Assembly (NCBI GenBank): GCA_022496805.1
Contig: CM040107.1
Coordinates: 9,816,501-9,880,500, forward strand
DNA from: Pohlia nutans
Taxonomy: Eukaryota > Streptophyta > Bryopsida > Bryales > Mniaceae
Direction of reading: 5' to 3'
Length of the DNA stretch: 64,000 bases
The position numbers and the translations under genes are program-made. Under the pieces are notes generated by a model. That model saw nothing but the letters and a program-made list of their open reading frames with translations. It was not told where the DNA came from and searched no databases. The number at the start of each line of letters is the position of its first letter. Within the stretch, counting starts at the first letter, position 1. Below are positions 11,015-25,255 of this stretch, piece after piece.

Positions 11015-11336
11015 CCAAAAACGGAGTGCAATATTCGATGTTCGATGGATTGCGGGCTAAGGCTTCAAATGGCTCTAGCAGTTGGCTCAAATAGGCGTGG
11101 TTACGCTCTACCGAGTTCCAACATAAACAAGAGAGGATATTCAAGAACGGGGACTCATTCGTTATAGATGCATCGCAATCAAATTGAAGGCATTGAGCCT
11201 TAACAACTAACATTTGACAAGAGGATCACGCTAAAGAAATCATGGACATCTGTCTTGCTACCGCTAGTTTCCTTTCCCCACAAAAAACTCCACTTTAACA
11301 AAGGTCTCATGCTTGCCAAAAACTTGGCTACTACAC

Positions 11337-11793
11337 ATATTTCGTTATAATGGGTAAATTTAAATTATCCTAAACCCCATCGACCTTAATTCCAACATCC
11401 AAAGTTATCAAAAAACTAGTGTTCGAGAGCTAAAGTGCATATCAAAAATGTATTTGCAATCATCAGAACACTTTCACAAAACCAAATTTGCACAAACAGC
11501 TTAATAAAACAAGAAAGTCGATTAAAATGGGAGTCAATCATAACTCCAGAAAAACCAATTATCCCAATGTTTAGGGTTTTTAGGGCACAACGTTCCAAGT
11601 AATTACTAATGAATGGAAAATAGGGCTTCTACATGCAATTCTAAAAGGATTTCATCGGCAGAAAAGGGTGTAAGTCTATTTCAAAGATTTAAAATTGATC
11701 TGCTCATTTAGCTTGACTAGAGAAAAATTGCAAAACCAGGTAATATAAACTAGTAATTGTCGTTCGACTCCTCTACCCTGTTAAATCGCCCAA
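11337..11793. repeat. Conserved 3' flank of the DUF7869 element, copy 1
   Basis: This ~460-bp stretch is closely matched by 30555-31032, from GTTATRATGGGKAAATT through CATCGACCTTAATTCCAACATC, TTCGAGAGCTAAAGTGCATA, GGGAGTCAATCA and GGTAATATAAACTAGTAA to TGTTAAATCGC. In both places it lies immediately on the 3' side of a DUF7869-type coding region on the minus strand, so it is part of the same mobile unit (3' UTR or subterminal DNA). The small minus frame starting MERCALKTLNIGIIGF is shared by both copies but looks like a by-product. Confidence 0.7.
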
Positions 11794-11796
11794 TAC

Positions 11797-12563
11797 TCTC
11801 TTTGATGATAACGATCTGCAAATCTGATATTCAGATAACCGGACGCCAAGAGCCAGGTTTTGCACTTGATTTCCATGACGAAAAAATAGGACCATCCTAA
11901 AGCCATTCCGGGATGTGGCTGTCATCAACTTTTCATTTGAAAGTGTTCTTCGTATCCCAACCGACATAGGTCTCTTGTACGACATTGTTCTTGTTTGTAG
12001 GTTTAAAATATTGGATTTGAATACACCCTAGATTGTTGTGATCGACATCAAAATCGGTCAAAGCCCTAGCAATCCAGAAAGGTTGAGTATCCCCATCTGC
12101 AAGACGTACGGCTAAAAAATATCCGGCAAAAACATCCCGACCAACACGGAACGACTCCCTTGGTCTGTCACACAAGCGACCAATAAAATGCAGATCACGC
12201 GCAAATTCCTCTCGTAATTCGCCCGTATTCAGGAATTCTCGTGTCACAGGTACTCGAGTTAAAGGCCAACACCCGTTTTTCAATGATGAAGACACTTCTA
12301 TAGGCTCCACCAACGCAAGCTTCACTGCTCGCCAATAGCGTATAACTGCATCATGCCGCCGTCGATATTCTCCAGATTTGTTTTCCGTACATGAAGCCTC
12401 CCTCATCTAAATAAAACCTTCAATGCATTTTACAATCTCATCGCGGTTCTTCATAGGAATTGGAGCCAAAGGTTTCATCTCACCCGTAGGCTACAACGAC
12501 TTTCTAGTATTTGCATCTTGCTTCCACAATTTTATACCTCTATTGGTAGAAGGAAGCGACCAA
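11797..12563 (-). pseudogene. Truncated DUF7869-family gene, C-terminal part only
   Basis: Read on the minus strand from about 12563, the frame gives GIKLWKQDANTRKSL, a TAG, PTGEMKPLAPIPMKNRDEIV, a second TAG, then an open 157-codon stretch with EYRRRHDAVIRYWRAVKLAL, SFRVGRDVFAGYFLAVRLADG and DTQPFWIARALTDF. Each segment lines up in order with the C-terminal third of the intact gene at 31948-34788 (GIKLWKEDSEGRSLW, EFRRRYEHLIHYWRAVKVAL, SFRVGQDLYEGYFLAIRPADG). The catalytic-looking N-terminal two thirds are missing, replaced upstream by an unrelated GTCGTGCCGG-rich sequence. Both in-frame stops are TAG (complements of 12491-12493 and 12407-12409). The final coding residues after WDTKNTF are frameshifted. 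This is a dead copy of the same family. Confidence 0.75.
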
Positions 12564-13869
12564 GGTTGTTCATCGTGTCGTGTCGGACAGAAATCCCGGC
12601 ACAATGTCGTGTCATGCCGGCATGATGTCGTGCACGCATTATGCCGGATCGTGTTGGGGTCGTGCCAGCCCAATTTTTTACTGGGTAATTTTTTTTACTT
12701 TTACCCCGCATGTCGACACTTCAGTATCTCACGTGGACTACTTGATGTGGAATTCTGGTGAAATTAAGGTCTTTCAATAAGTTTAGATGGTTTTACTCAT
12801 CCACCCTACCCTGACTGCCTCCTCCATCTGCCGTGGCAGTCGGCATGTAGCAGTCGGCTTGAGGCAGTCGAGAGTTGAAAAGGTGCATTTGGAAGTTGAA
12901 AGGGGTTGTTAAGTAAAAAGAGTTGGAAGTTGAAAAGGGGCAGTTGAGTAGATGCAGTCGGACCAAGGCAGAGGCAGTCGGACAAAGGCAGAGAGGCAGT
13001 CAGACAAAGGCAGTCGGGAGTTGAAAGGGGACATTTGAATGTTGGAAGGGGTAGACATAGTGAAAGTAGTCGAGAAATAAAAGGAGGCAGTCGGTTGGAG
13101 GTTGGAGGCAGTCCGTTCGTTAGAAGCAACGAAAGGTAGTTGAGAGTTGAAAGGGGAATTGGTAAAATCAATTGAGAAGGCGGTTGGGAGTTGTCATAGT
13201 ATAATTTGGGCTAAAGAATGTTTAGAATTGAAAAGGAGCAATCGGATTAGAGGCTCAAAAGTTGAAAAGTAGGTCAAAAGTTGAAAGGCAAATGAAGAGT
13301 TGAAAGTAGTCAATCTAAATACAGAGTCGGGCAAAAAAACATTTGGGAGTCAAAGGGAGACAATCATACAAGAAGCACTTGAAGGAAGTGAGCTAGAAGT
13401 TGGGAATTGAAAGGAGCTACAACGTTGAAGGAAATCTGGAGTTAAATGGGAGAGTAGGTCTAAAGTCAGTTGGAAGTTGAAAGGGGCAATTGGACTAAAA
13501 GGAGTCCAAACTTGAAAGGAGGAGTAGGACTAGAAGCAAGTCAAGAGTTGAAAAGTAGTTGGTTAAGAGCTAGGAGTTGAAAGGAAACACTAATGCTAGA
13601 AGTAGTTTAACAGTTGAAGAGTTCAAGGGGCATTGAGGTTAGGAGTTGGGACTTGAAAGGGCTAAAGGAGTTAAATGGAAGTATGCATAGTTCCAATTGG
13701 GGTACCCCTCTTTTTACATGACAAATAGGTGAATTTTGCTTCTAAACTTCCAAATTTCATTAATTTTTTTCATTTCAATTGAGTAAAATTTTTATTTTTT
13801 AAGTCAAAGAATCATTCACACCTCGATGAAATTAAATACTTCAATTCAAGTTCAACCTTTTAATTTAAT

Positions 13870-14240
13870 ACATGACTTTCCATATTTTTATGCTTGTTGA
13901 AAAATATGATTCCTAAAAATCTAAAATAAACATTTGTAGGCATTGTGTCTAAAATTTGTACCAAAATGACATCGTTTGATATTTTAAATAATTTTTTTGG
14001 ATGTTTATTGGTAGATAGGACAAACATTGATCTTTAAACATAAAATCTCTTTTAAAATCTAAAAAAACTCTTCAATTTTGGCATGAATTTTTTCTTAAAT
14101 ACTTCATGAGTGTAGGAAATCAAAACCACATTTGGTAGATTCATTTTCTATTTTTTTATTTATTAATAAGAACATAATCAAAGTTGTTGTCGTGGCTCAT
14201 TTAAGAGTTAAGACGGTCTTTTGGAGTATCCCGAGTGGAA
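13870..14240. repeat. Dispersed repeat, copy 2 (first copy 5080-5545)
   Basis: Ordered matches to the block near 5.1-5.5 kb, including CATATTTTTATGCTTG, AAAATGACATCGTTTGATATTT, CAATTTTGGCATGAATTTTT, GGAAATCAAAACCACAT and TCTTTTGGAGTAT. Here it is embedded in the GGGGCAGTCGG satellite. Confidence 0.55.
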
Positions 14241-14426
14241 CTCTGCCCGAGTATGGTAGTAGGGAATTAAAAGAAGCAATTGGGCTAAAGCAAGTTCAGA
14301 CTTCAAAAGGGAATATGACTAAAGACATTGGTAGTTGAAAGAGGGGCAGTTCGGAGCTCTAAGGGGTAGTCGGGCTAGGGGTAGTCGGGACTTGAAAATG
14401 GAGTTGAAAAGGCAGTTCAACAATGA

Positions 14427-14595
14427 AACTATATACCTAGAGCTTTTAATGTTTATATCAGACTATATTAATGATGGATTGACTTAACTTTTTTTTTTGT
14501 CACTTCCAAAATAAGCCCCGTTCAGGAACACACGAAAGGAAACACTACTCATACAAAGGTGGATTCTTGGTTTTGAGCCCAAAAGCTTCTTTAGG
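14427..14595. repeat. ~165-bp repeat block, copies also at 19250-19415 and 19712-19880
   Basis: Three copies share ATATACCTAGAGCTTTTAA, TTAATGATGGATTGACTTAA, CACTTCCAAAATAAGCCCCG and ACAAAGGTGGATTCTTGGTTTT in order. Two lie on either side of element A, so the pre-insertion locus held a higher-order repeat of this block plus the GGGGCAGTCGG satellite; the third is more diverged. Confidence 0.65.
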
Positions 14596-14638
14596 GGGCA
14601 GTCGGACTAGAGGCAGTCAAGAGTTGAAAGGGTGCAGT

Positions 14639-17600
14639 TGTCCAACCTCGTTTTATTCAAAAACGGGCAGTTAGGGTTTTAGGGCAGTAAGAGGTAGCCC
14701 CAACCGCCATAAATGGGAGAAGTAGCGTTCATGATGGCCTTTTTATTTATTTGGAGAGAGTGGTGATCTCGTGCGTGCTTAAGTGTTCGCTACAGAACAA
14801 GGAATGGCGGCGGACCAGACAGGAAACCGGATGGAAAATCGGATATCAGAGGACGGGCCCCTGACGGACTCGGCCACGATCCGGGATTTGAATTGGGCCG
14901 CCTTAAATTGAGCGGCTCACTATTCATTTCTCTCCGTTTCCTCCAGCCCTCCTCGTGCACAGTCGTTTGTATTTCCGGATAGTGTTAGAGTTTTCATTGC
15001 GCGTCCGGAGGGAGAAATCAGTGAGCGACCGGCATTTGAGGGAATTGAGCGCCCGGGGAGAGAAATCAGTGCGAGGTTGGAGTTGGAGAAGGGCGAGCAC
15101 CCGGAGAGTGAGCGCCAGGAAATTAGCCGGAGTTTACGAGAATGAGTGAGTGCGCACCCGGGGAGTGGAACGCGAGGACTCCAGGAGGTCAGGCGCTCAT
15201 CACGGAAGTGAAAGATAGCGCATCCGGAGAGAGAAGCGCGTGATATACGGAAGAGAGAGAGGGCACACCCAGAGAGAGAGACGCGCCACTCACAGAGGAA
15301 TAGAGAAGCGCACCCGGAGGAAGTTGCTATGGTGCGCAGAGAGGTCGGGTCCAAAATCCCGGAGAAGAGGGTGATTCCGGAGATTCCGCTGCACTCGATA
15401 GATTTCGGGGACCTGCTCAAGGACCTCAAGACCATCGGGTGTTTGGGATTGTTTGGCAAGGAGTGGGATGTGCAGGACGCCAAGATGCTGGGAGAAATTG
15501 AGGGCGGAGCTATGGAGTCTGCCTTCCGGTCGAGCATCCGGGCGAAGTACGGGATTTGGACCCGGGAGCATTGGCGCGCCACATACGGCTTCCCGGATAC
15601 GAGCGAGGACTTGGAACCAGGCAGCAACTGAGACACAAATTGGGTGAAAGAGTGGTTCAGCTACCTCTCGGATCACGACGGATTCAAAGTGGCGGATTGC
15701 ATGAATCCTCGGGAACAGCGTCTGCTCGAGTAGAGGGTGCCCATCATCAACCCGGAGAAGCCCACGACCCTCACGGTTACAATTGCGAGGGGCACCCAAT
15801 CCGCGCTACGCCGCCGGAAGCAAATCAACTGGGCGTATTTGGTGTACCGGAACACCCAGAAGATCGCCCGGAATCTTAGGAACAAGAAAGGATGTGCACT
15901 GGCTCCGTTCCTCTACCGCCTGTACGAGAAGAACGGGTGCATCACGGAGGAGGAAATGAAGAGGTTGTAGATTCCTCCTATTCCAAGGGAGAAAAGCTCA
16001 GCCAAGCGGAAAACAACACATCTGGGAGGAGAAGCGGGGACGAGCCGGCAAGGGCCTTTGCTGCAATCGGTGGAGAGGATGGTTCAACCGGAGAGAAGGG
16101 AGCTGCGAAAGACACCTCAACCGGACAGGGGCAGCGTCCGGGAAGAACGTAGGAAAGAGAGGGAAGATTCGGTGCGACCGAGTGGTGCCAGTGGGATTTG
16201 GGAGTTGAGGACGAAGAGAAGAGAGGGCCATCCGGAGGGAGGCCAACCGGGTGGTGTCGGGCCGCAACGGGAGGAGCGGCACGAAAAGAGAAAGGACCCA
16301 GAGGAAGGCCGACCGGGTGGAGCGGGACCTCGATAAGAGTTGAGGACAAAGCGGAGGAAGACCTGGAAGAGGACCAATCGGGGGAGGAATCACCGCACTC
16401 AATGCAGACCCGGAAGAAGAGGCATGATCCGGCAGCGAGTTCTAAACCGAATGAGGGAGGTCCTTCCCAAGCGCGTCTTGAGGAGCAGCCGGCAGCAGGT
16501 TCTAAACCGGATGAGGAAGGTCCTTCCCAAGCGCGTCCCCAGGAACATCCGGAGTGGAAGATGAAGTTGATCCTCACACCCAACGAAGAGGAGGATCCGG
16601 ACATCCAGGAGATCACTCCTCGCAAGAAGAAGGGTCAGGCTCGGAGGAAAACCACTCCATTGAATAACCGGAAGGCTCGTTCCAAGGAGGCAGACGATGG
16701 AGAGAACGACGAGGAGGAGTCCGGGGACGAGGGAGACCGGGAGTAGGGACTAGCTGTGAGAGAGGAGCCAGTCCGTAAAGCAGGACCATCCGGAGAAATA
16801 CAAGATGAGGAGGAGGCTCCACTCGCGGTAGAAGACATCCTCCTGACAACCCGGGTAGCCCTGGATTTGGTAACGGAGAAGTACGCTCCCTTGTTTGCTG
16901 CACCAAGGGACGTAGGAAACCTCCTCCGGAGCGATGACGTGTTGGAGTACCCGGAGTTGATCCGGAAATTCGAGAGGAGGCTCCACAGGAGCCGGGAAAA
17001 GGTAAGTGAGGCGGCCATCCTCGTAGTGGACCAGAAAGAGCAGCTGCGCCGGAAGTCAGAGTACATCCAGAAGATGGAGGCCCATATCGGGATGAAAGAG
17101 CAGCACATCAGAGGATAGGAGTAGACCATCCGGTGCGTGGCGGAGACCAGCAAGCAATGCATCACGAAGGTAGTGCAGTTGTTTCAACCGGGAGGGGAGG
17201 TGTAGACCAAGGCCCGGTTGTACAATCAGAAGATCATCCAGTCGGGATTGGAGGGAGCAGCCCGGATGAAGAACGTTGTCCGGGAGTAGTTGGACAAGGT
17301 AGAGGCTTTATTGGTGGAGCTCCGGTCGTTGGCAGAACAAATGACGAGGGAGAGCCCCTCTGCTTTTGAACCGGATGAGGTGGAGACCAACAACCAGGGT
17401 GAGAGGGTAGGCTCCGAGGATGGGTTGCAGGGTGTTTTCCAGATGTCTGCACAGGCGCCTCAGGCGGGGGAGTTAGACCGGCTGATGAGGTCGGGGAGCT
17501 CAACACACGAGCATACTTCCCGGCCCGTGATGGATGTGGAGCCGATCCAAATGGTCAGACTCGGAGGAGTGAGTCCAGTAGACTTCCTAAATTCAGAGGA

Positions 17601-19077
17601 AGACGTGGAGGAGATGGGTGCCCAACCGGGCAGAGAGGATAGACCAAAGGGTGGGCCAGGAGGTCACCCGGACAGTCAACCGGGAGGTGCGCAAGAGGGC
17701 AAACTAACTAAGGAGCAGCAGGCACAACACAAAGCGCAAGGGGACGGGCCGGCTGTTCAAGTCGTGGTGGAGAACCCGGAAGAACAGGAGGGGCAGCCAA
17801 TTGAGGATGAGCAGCTCCCCGGGACCACCGGGGGTCTGGGATTAGTGGTCCGGATTTAGTAGATCCGGCCGCTTAGAGTAGGCCTTTTTTAGTAGGTAGA
17901 TTAGAAGACTTTTTGTGTATAGTCTTTCTAGGATTTTAATGTTAGTGGCGGTTTAGGATAGAAACTGAACCATGGAGAGAGCTCCCCGGATTTTCGGATC
18001 CCGGGAATGTAGGATCTGAGGATTTCCCGGATCCGGGCGTTTGGGGTTGGCTTCTTATCAAGGAATGTTCTTCATTCCTTGGGTCTTTTGTGTATCATTG
18101 TTCCGTGTAAATAAATAGAGGCGCATGTTCTTTTCACAAACTTTGTGTGTGTGTGTGTGTGTGTGCATATGTGTGTTTGCTTGTGTTATTGCCCGGAACA
18201 GTGGCTCAATTAGTCCCTTGGTAAGCGGATAGATTAGCCGGGCTCTGGTGTAGAGTCAAGTTAAGAGACCGGGTAGAAGATTTGGAAGAGTTAGGATTGT
18301 TTGAATGTGGGGTTTTTCGTGTCCAGTTGCAAGAGATAATCCAGGTTAGTAGCTGAGTGAACAGGAGAGGGTACTCCGGTTCTCTCAGAACTCCTCGACA
18401 GGTAGTTTGGTAGAGGTGCCAGCATCCGGGTAGATCTTGTAATCGTAGTGTACGACGAAGCCAGAGTAAAACGGGTCGTGAGGAATTCAATCTCTTCCGG
18501 ACACCCCGTATATACTGTCCGTTCCGGTTAGCAAGTCGTTGTAGTATTTTAGAGAGAAGGGGGAAACCGGGTTGCGCTTGTGTGACCGGCTATGGGTTTG
18601 AGATAAATCCATACTTGAAGAGCAATACGGAAAGTACCCGGATTAGGGAGTTGAGTTGGGATAACCGGGAAGTGGTGAATCTCCTGTCACTAAAATCAGT
18701 AGGGGAGGGTATGACTTTAAATCCATCATCCTTGAAAAGGCAAGTAAAGAACCCTCCGAGGGAAAAGAGAGGTCAAGGGAAAACCGGATTAAGTGGTTAG
18801 GTTAGACCGGGTAGTGTAGGGTTAGCTAAGCTTCCGACCCGGACAGAAACGGATCTAGCCATAGCCGGATCAGTCAGCAGGCAAGATCCGGTTTTTAGTT
18901 TGGAAAGAGGGGGTTAATTGGTGACTGGATGAGAGGAGTCACCAATCAGGGTCAGTTTTCGGAAACTTCCCACTTCACAGAGTCTCAGCGGAACGATAAC
19001 CCGAAATCACCTTTACGAGCATTCTTCATACGAAAAAGTGCACTCTAGGGGAGTATTCGGTACCACGTGCTATGACA
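14639..19077 (+). mobile_element. TG...CA element, copy A (4.4 kb, LTR-like, carries one long ORF)
   Basis: The copy begins TGTCCAACCTCG at 14639 and ends CTATGACA at 19077, flanked by GCAGT (14634-14638) and ACAGT (19078-19082), a near-perfect 5-bp duplication. Copy C has the same ends with a perfect duplication. TG...CA termini and 5-bp duplications are the signature of LTR-retrotransposon integration, yet no second terminal copy exists inside, so the whole 4.4 kb behaves like a solo LTR that contains its own gene. A TATTTATTTGG promoter-like stretch (about 14742) lies ~60 bases before the ATG, and an AATAAATAG poly(A)-like signal (about 18110) follows the ORF. A (GT)n run is at 18146-18165. 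Confidence 0.7.
14804..17859 (+). pseudogene. Long ORF of element A (plant-transposon / gag-like protein), decayed
   Basis: The frame starts MAADQTGNRMENRISEDG and can be followed for about 1000 codons. In order: a Trp-containing leader; Arg/Glu repeats (E-R-P-G-x-E); a conserved globular part from KIPEKR (about 15350) to YEKNGCITEEEMKRL (about 15970); a Pro/Gly/Arg-rich low-complexity region; a basic KMKLILTPNEE segment; a C-terminal coiled coil with heptad Leu/Arg/Glu (about 16840-17120); and an acidic tail. The globular part's pattern (RLL-Y-x-V-P-I-L ... NKKGC-x-LAPFLYxLYEK) recalls the putative plant transposon protein family (PF20167-like), by inference. It has about ten in-frame stops: TAG near 15733, 15968, 16744, 17116, 17122, 17203 and 17287; TGA near 14909, 15142 and 15629. 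It cannot make a full protein under the standard code. Confidence 0.65.
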
Positions 19078-19985
19078 ACAGTCGAGTTCGGGGCATTTGG
19101 GTTAGGGGCAGTCGGGAGTTGAAAGGGGCAGTCGGACTAGGGGCAGTTGGGAGTTAAAAGGGGGCAGTCAGGTTAGGGGCAGTCGGGAGTTGAAAGGGGC
19201 AGTCGGACAAGAGGCAGTCAGGAGTTGAATAGGGAATTGAAAAGGGAATTCAACAATGAAACTATATACCTAGAGCTTTTAATGTTTTTGTCAGACAATA
19301 TTAATGATGGATTGACTTAACTTTTGTTTTTTCTCACTTCCAAAATAAGCCCCGTCCAGGGACACACGAAGGTAAACACTACTCATACAAAGGTGGATTC
19401 TTGGTTTTAAGCCCAATAGCTCCCTGACTGTCCATCCGACTGCCGCTCCCGACTACCCCCACCCCCGGATAGCCTCCATTTGCCCTTTGCCCTTGTAATG
19501 TAATCCTGAACTACCCCACCCGACTGCCCAATTCCGACTGCCCAATTTTGCGGACTTCCCCATTTCGCGGACTGCCTAGCATTCAAACAAATTTTTTGAA
19601 TTCAAAAACCACAAATCCATCTCCATACCACATCTCTGCACTCCAACCTTGCTCAAGAGACACGTCAAAATAGAATAACAGGTGTAGAATGAAGAATTTT
19701 AAATCCATAATCATGTTGAACAAGAAACAATATACCCAAAGCTTTTAAATTCTAAGTCATACTGAACTAATGATGAGTTGACTTAATATATGTTTTTTGT
19801 CACTTCCATAATACGACTTGTCAAGGGGCACATGGAGGGAAACACCACCCAAATAAAGTTGGATTCTTAGTTTTGGGCCAAGCAACTCTCCGTCTGCCAC
19901 TCCTGATTGCCCCGACTGCCTAGCATCCGTACATCACCAATTAGAAAACCAAAAGTCCCTCTTCATACAATATCTCTCTATAGAG
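19078..19985. repeat. GGGGCAGTCGG satellite, right block, with 165-bp repeat copies
   Basis: 19083-19230 repeats GGGGCAGTCGGGAGTTGAAA in plus orientation; 19425-19580 carries the complement (CGACTGCC...CCGACTACCCCC), so the array changes direction here. Two copies of the 165-bp block (19250-19415, 19712-19880) are included. No gene. Confidence 0.6.
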
Positions 19986-20789
19986 CATCCTAGAAGGCAT
20001 ATTATATAATCTATTAAGCTATAGATATAATTATATCGATTTCTAATATAAAACATATGTGTCATATCAATTGAATGATGGTAGAACATCGTGGAAGGCA
20101 TATTCTATAATATAGTAAGCTTTGGATATAATTATATATTTATATGCCCATTTTTTAATATAGAACACATGTCGCATATCATTTGGATGATGGTAGAACA
20201 TCGTGAAATGCATATTATATAATGTATTAAGCTATGGATATAATTATATGCTCATGTCTAATATGAATCACATGTCACATATCATTTGGATGATGGTAGA
20301 ACATCGTCAAAGGCATATAATGTAATTTATTAAACTCTGGATATAATTATATGCCCATTTCTAATATAAAACATTTGTGGCATATCATTTGGATGATGGT
20401 AGAACCTTGTGGAAGGCATTTTCTATAATCTATCAAGCTTTGGATATAATTATAATTATGTCCAGTTCTATCATAGAACACATGTCATATATCATTTAGA
20501 TGATGGTAGAACAATATGGAAGGCATATTATATAATCTATTAAGCATTGAATATAATTATATGCCCATATCTAATATAAAACACATGTGGCATATCATTT
20601 GGATGATGGTATAACATCATGGAAGGCATATTATGTAATTTATTAAACTCTGGATATAATTATATGCCTTTGTCTAATATAAGACACATGTGACATGAAA
20701 GTCGGATGATGGTATAATATCATGGAAGGTGTATTATATAATCTATTAAGCCCTGGATATAGTTATATGCCCATTTTTAACCCTAAACC

Positions 20790-20790
<1 letters not shown>
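19985..20790. repeat. ~103-bp tandem satellite, plus orientation, about 7-8 units
   Basis: The marker GATGGTAGAACATCG recurs at about 20077, 20189, 20292, 20395, 20502, 20605 and 20708, giving a 103-bp modal period. Each unit also holds GGATATAATTATATGCCC, ACACATGT and CATATCATTTGGATGATGG. No gene. Confidence 0.8.
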
Positions 20791-23165
<2,375 letters not shown>

Positions 23166-23169
23166 TAGA

Positions 23170-23430
23170 TGTATATTAAGGGGCATATAATTATATTCAA
23201 CGCTTAATAGATTATATAATATGCCTTCCATAATGTTCTACCATCATCTAAATGATATGTGACATGTGTTCTATGTTAGAATTGGACATATAATTATATC
23301 CAAAGCTTGATAGATTATAGAAAATGCCTTCCACAAGGTTCTACCATCATCCAAATGATATGCCACAAATGTTTTATATTAGAAATGGGCATATAATTAT
23401 ATCCAGAATTTAATAAATTATATGATATGT
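23170..23430. repeat. ~103-bp satellite, inverted orientation
   Basis: About 2.5 units of the 19985-20790 satellite appear as reverse complement (CCTTCCACAAGGTTCTACCATCATCCAAATGATATG). The two blocks form an inverted pair about 2.4 kb apart that could fold back across the (TA)n core. Confidence 0.75.
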
Positions 23431-24915
23431 ATGAACGTTTTGACTGTCGCCGGTCAGAAGCTCATCTGTCCGGCCGTTGGGTGGGTGAATTATAAACGCA
23501 AGCAATGGACTCCTATTCACCTAGGCATTTGTGTGAGAAATTTCTAACTAAAACGGTGAAAAAATAGTGGAAATTGGTGTAAAGGGATAAAGCCTAATTT
23601 ACACACCAAAACTCTCAATTGGCCCGGTGAAAATTGGGCAGCGCTTCCGCGCTATACCCTTCACCGAACCAATTTTACACGAAATTACACCAAAACAATC
23701 AAAAGGTACAAAAACATGAACAATGAAAATAATCACACCAATACAATGAGTTACACACCAATGTTTTTTAGGTAATTAAAACTACCAATTTTAATAATAA
23801 TAGTTTTTCCCTATCCTACTAGTAATCACAACAATCTAAAATGGTTGATAAAAATCTTAGAAGTTGAAATCAATGAGAGAGGGGAAGTCTCCCTCTATTA
23901 CATCACCCTAGCCCCTCCGTAATATCACACGGGGAGGGGGACATGGCCTTCAATCTTGCTGCAACCGGCTATGGCTATCGGGGCTCTGGCTTCGCAATTC
24001 GCCGTGGCCGTGAATCCGTTTCCCTCGCACTTGGTACCGTCTCCGTCACCTTGTCAATGTTGCAGTCACCTCGATCGCCGTCGTCGCTTGTTCGTTGTCT
24101 CCTAATCCTCCGATGCTGGCCTACTTCCGCTTTGATCGTGTTGTCTTGGTCGTTCTGATCGTCGCCCCTACCGAGCTGCTGGATTCGACCTTCGCGACCT
24201 TTGTCTTATGTTTTCACGCTGGCTCACTGTAGCTCAGGTCGCGATCGTGCTCGCCGTCTCGTTGTCACTCTGCCGTCTTGCTGTGCTCGTCTTCTCCGCT
24301 GGCTGCCGGTTTTGCCGGCGCTGATCTTCGTCGTCGGGATTCTGCCTTGGTTACTGTGGTCTTGTTCGCCCTTGCGATTCCGTCGTGATCGTGTTGTTGC
24401 CCTGGTTGGGTCGCCGGAATTCCAGGCGATGGAGGTCGCCACTTCCTGTCTGCTCCGTCGAGGTCGCCCCTGTCTTGCTGTCGATCACCCTCGTCGGTTG
24501 TTGTTGGGACTCCTCAATTCGCAGTCGTCCTTAGATTCTGGCCACCGTCGTCGTTATCCCCTGTTGTGGACCTCCGTGATTGTCGCTGTTGCTCTTCGTC
24601 CTCTCATACTCACGCCCGGCAATCACCGTCAATAGCTGCCTTCGTCTGCTGTTCCTCGGGGTCTGATTCGCCGTGCTGGTACCCCGTAGATCCTGGTCGT
24701 GGTCAATCCGTAGTTGCCAGGCAATGCTCACCATTGCCCTTGCAATCTTGTCGCTCTGATCATTGTCGCTGGCCTTGGGCTCGCATCCCAGTCTCCAAAC
24801 CAATCACAACCAACTGACAGCAATTCCAAGCCGGCCAAATTTCTCCTCACCAATCCCAAGAATATAACGCACCAACAATTCCTATATTCTTTTTTCATAC
24901 AATATTCATCTACAT
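23431..24915. other. GC-richer stretch without a supported gene
   Basis: About 23440-23900 contains short inverted phrases (e.g. AGAGGGGAAGTCTCCCTCT at 23878-23896) and poly-A runs. About 23940-24830 is pyrimidine-rich (TCGTCG, CTGCTCGTC) and opens three overlapping frames on each strand, typical of codon-poor CT-rich DNA; none has a recognisable domain. It may be part of an unidentified LTR. Confidence 0.3.
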
Positions 24916-24918
24916 GAC

Positions 24919-25255
24919 CTAACAATCTTTAGTAGCGTCCCAAAAAGAAGGTTTCGCTTCGTTGTCAAAGAAACCTTGCATTGCATCTGCAATCTCTTTT
25001 GGCACAATTCTTAAGTCATTACACTCGATATTGCATGGGTGGGGAAGGCCGAGCATGTTGCAGACTATATGACACCACATTAGACGCCACACTAAGGGAT
25101 GCCTTGGCAAATCACCTCATATTCTGCAAGAAACATCCTATTGGTCAAGAATGGTTTTATCCAACAAAATGATTGCCATGTCGATTAAGCGGTTATCAGA
25201 GTTAAAGAACTCAGACATCGACAACTCAATTGCTCCTTGGACAGTTTCAATACGG
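24919..25255 (-). pseudogene. Unrecognised coding fragment (minus strand)
   Basis: One minus frame gives RIETVQGAIELSMSEFFNSD, NRLIDMAIILLDKTILDQ, a TAG (complement of 25138-25140), then, after a TGA at 25117-25119, RLMWCHIVCNMLGLPHPCNI and KEIADAMQGFFDNEAKPSFW, ending TAG near 24919. The residue mix is protein-like and the frame is constant, so it is probably an exon relic; the TAG/TGA interval could hide a short intron. I do not recognise the family. Confidence 0.3.

Larger units (their letters stand above)
12800..14638. repeat. Degenerate GGGGCAGTCGGGAGTTGAAAGG satellite, left block
   Basis: From about 12830 onwards the phrases GGCAGTCGG, GGAGTTGAAAGG and GACTAGAGGCAGTCG recur every 20-60 bases with heavy divergence. 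The dispersed repeat copy (13870-14240) and a ~165-bp block (14427-14595, ATGAAACTATATACCTAGAG...) interrupt it. The same satellite continues on the far side of element A (19083-19230), showing that A was inserted into the array. The 121-codon Leu/Pro/Ser-rich minus frame (12806-13171) is merely the translated repeat. Confidence 0.65.

Noticed and set aside
12491..12761. Short frames in the GTCGTGCCGG-rich DNA upstream of the DUF7869 fragment
   Set aside because: Compositional; the coding similarity stops at about 12563.
15978..16906. Ser/Leu/Pro-rich minus-strand frames opposite element A
   Set aside because: Shadows of the Glu/Arg/Gly-rich coding strand; the sense frame is conserved in four copies, the antisense is not.
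14639..19077. Helitron interpretation of the TG...CA family
   Set aside because: Perfect 5-bp target duplication and TG/CA ends contradict Helitron insertion, which makes no duplication.
23943..24817. Several frames of 62-144 codons in the pyrimidine-rich stretch
   Set aside because: Open on both strands because of TCGTCG-rich composition; no motif, no splice support.
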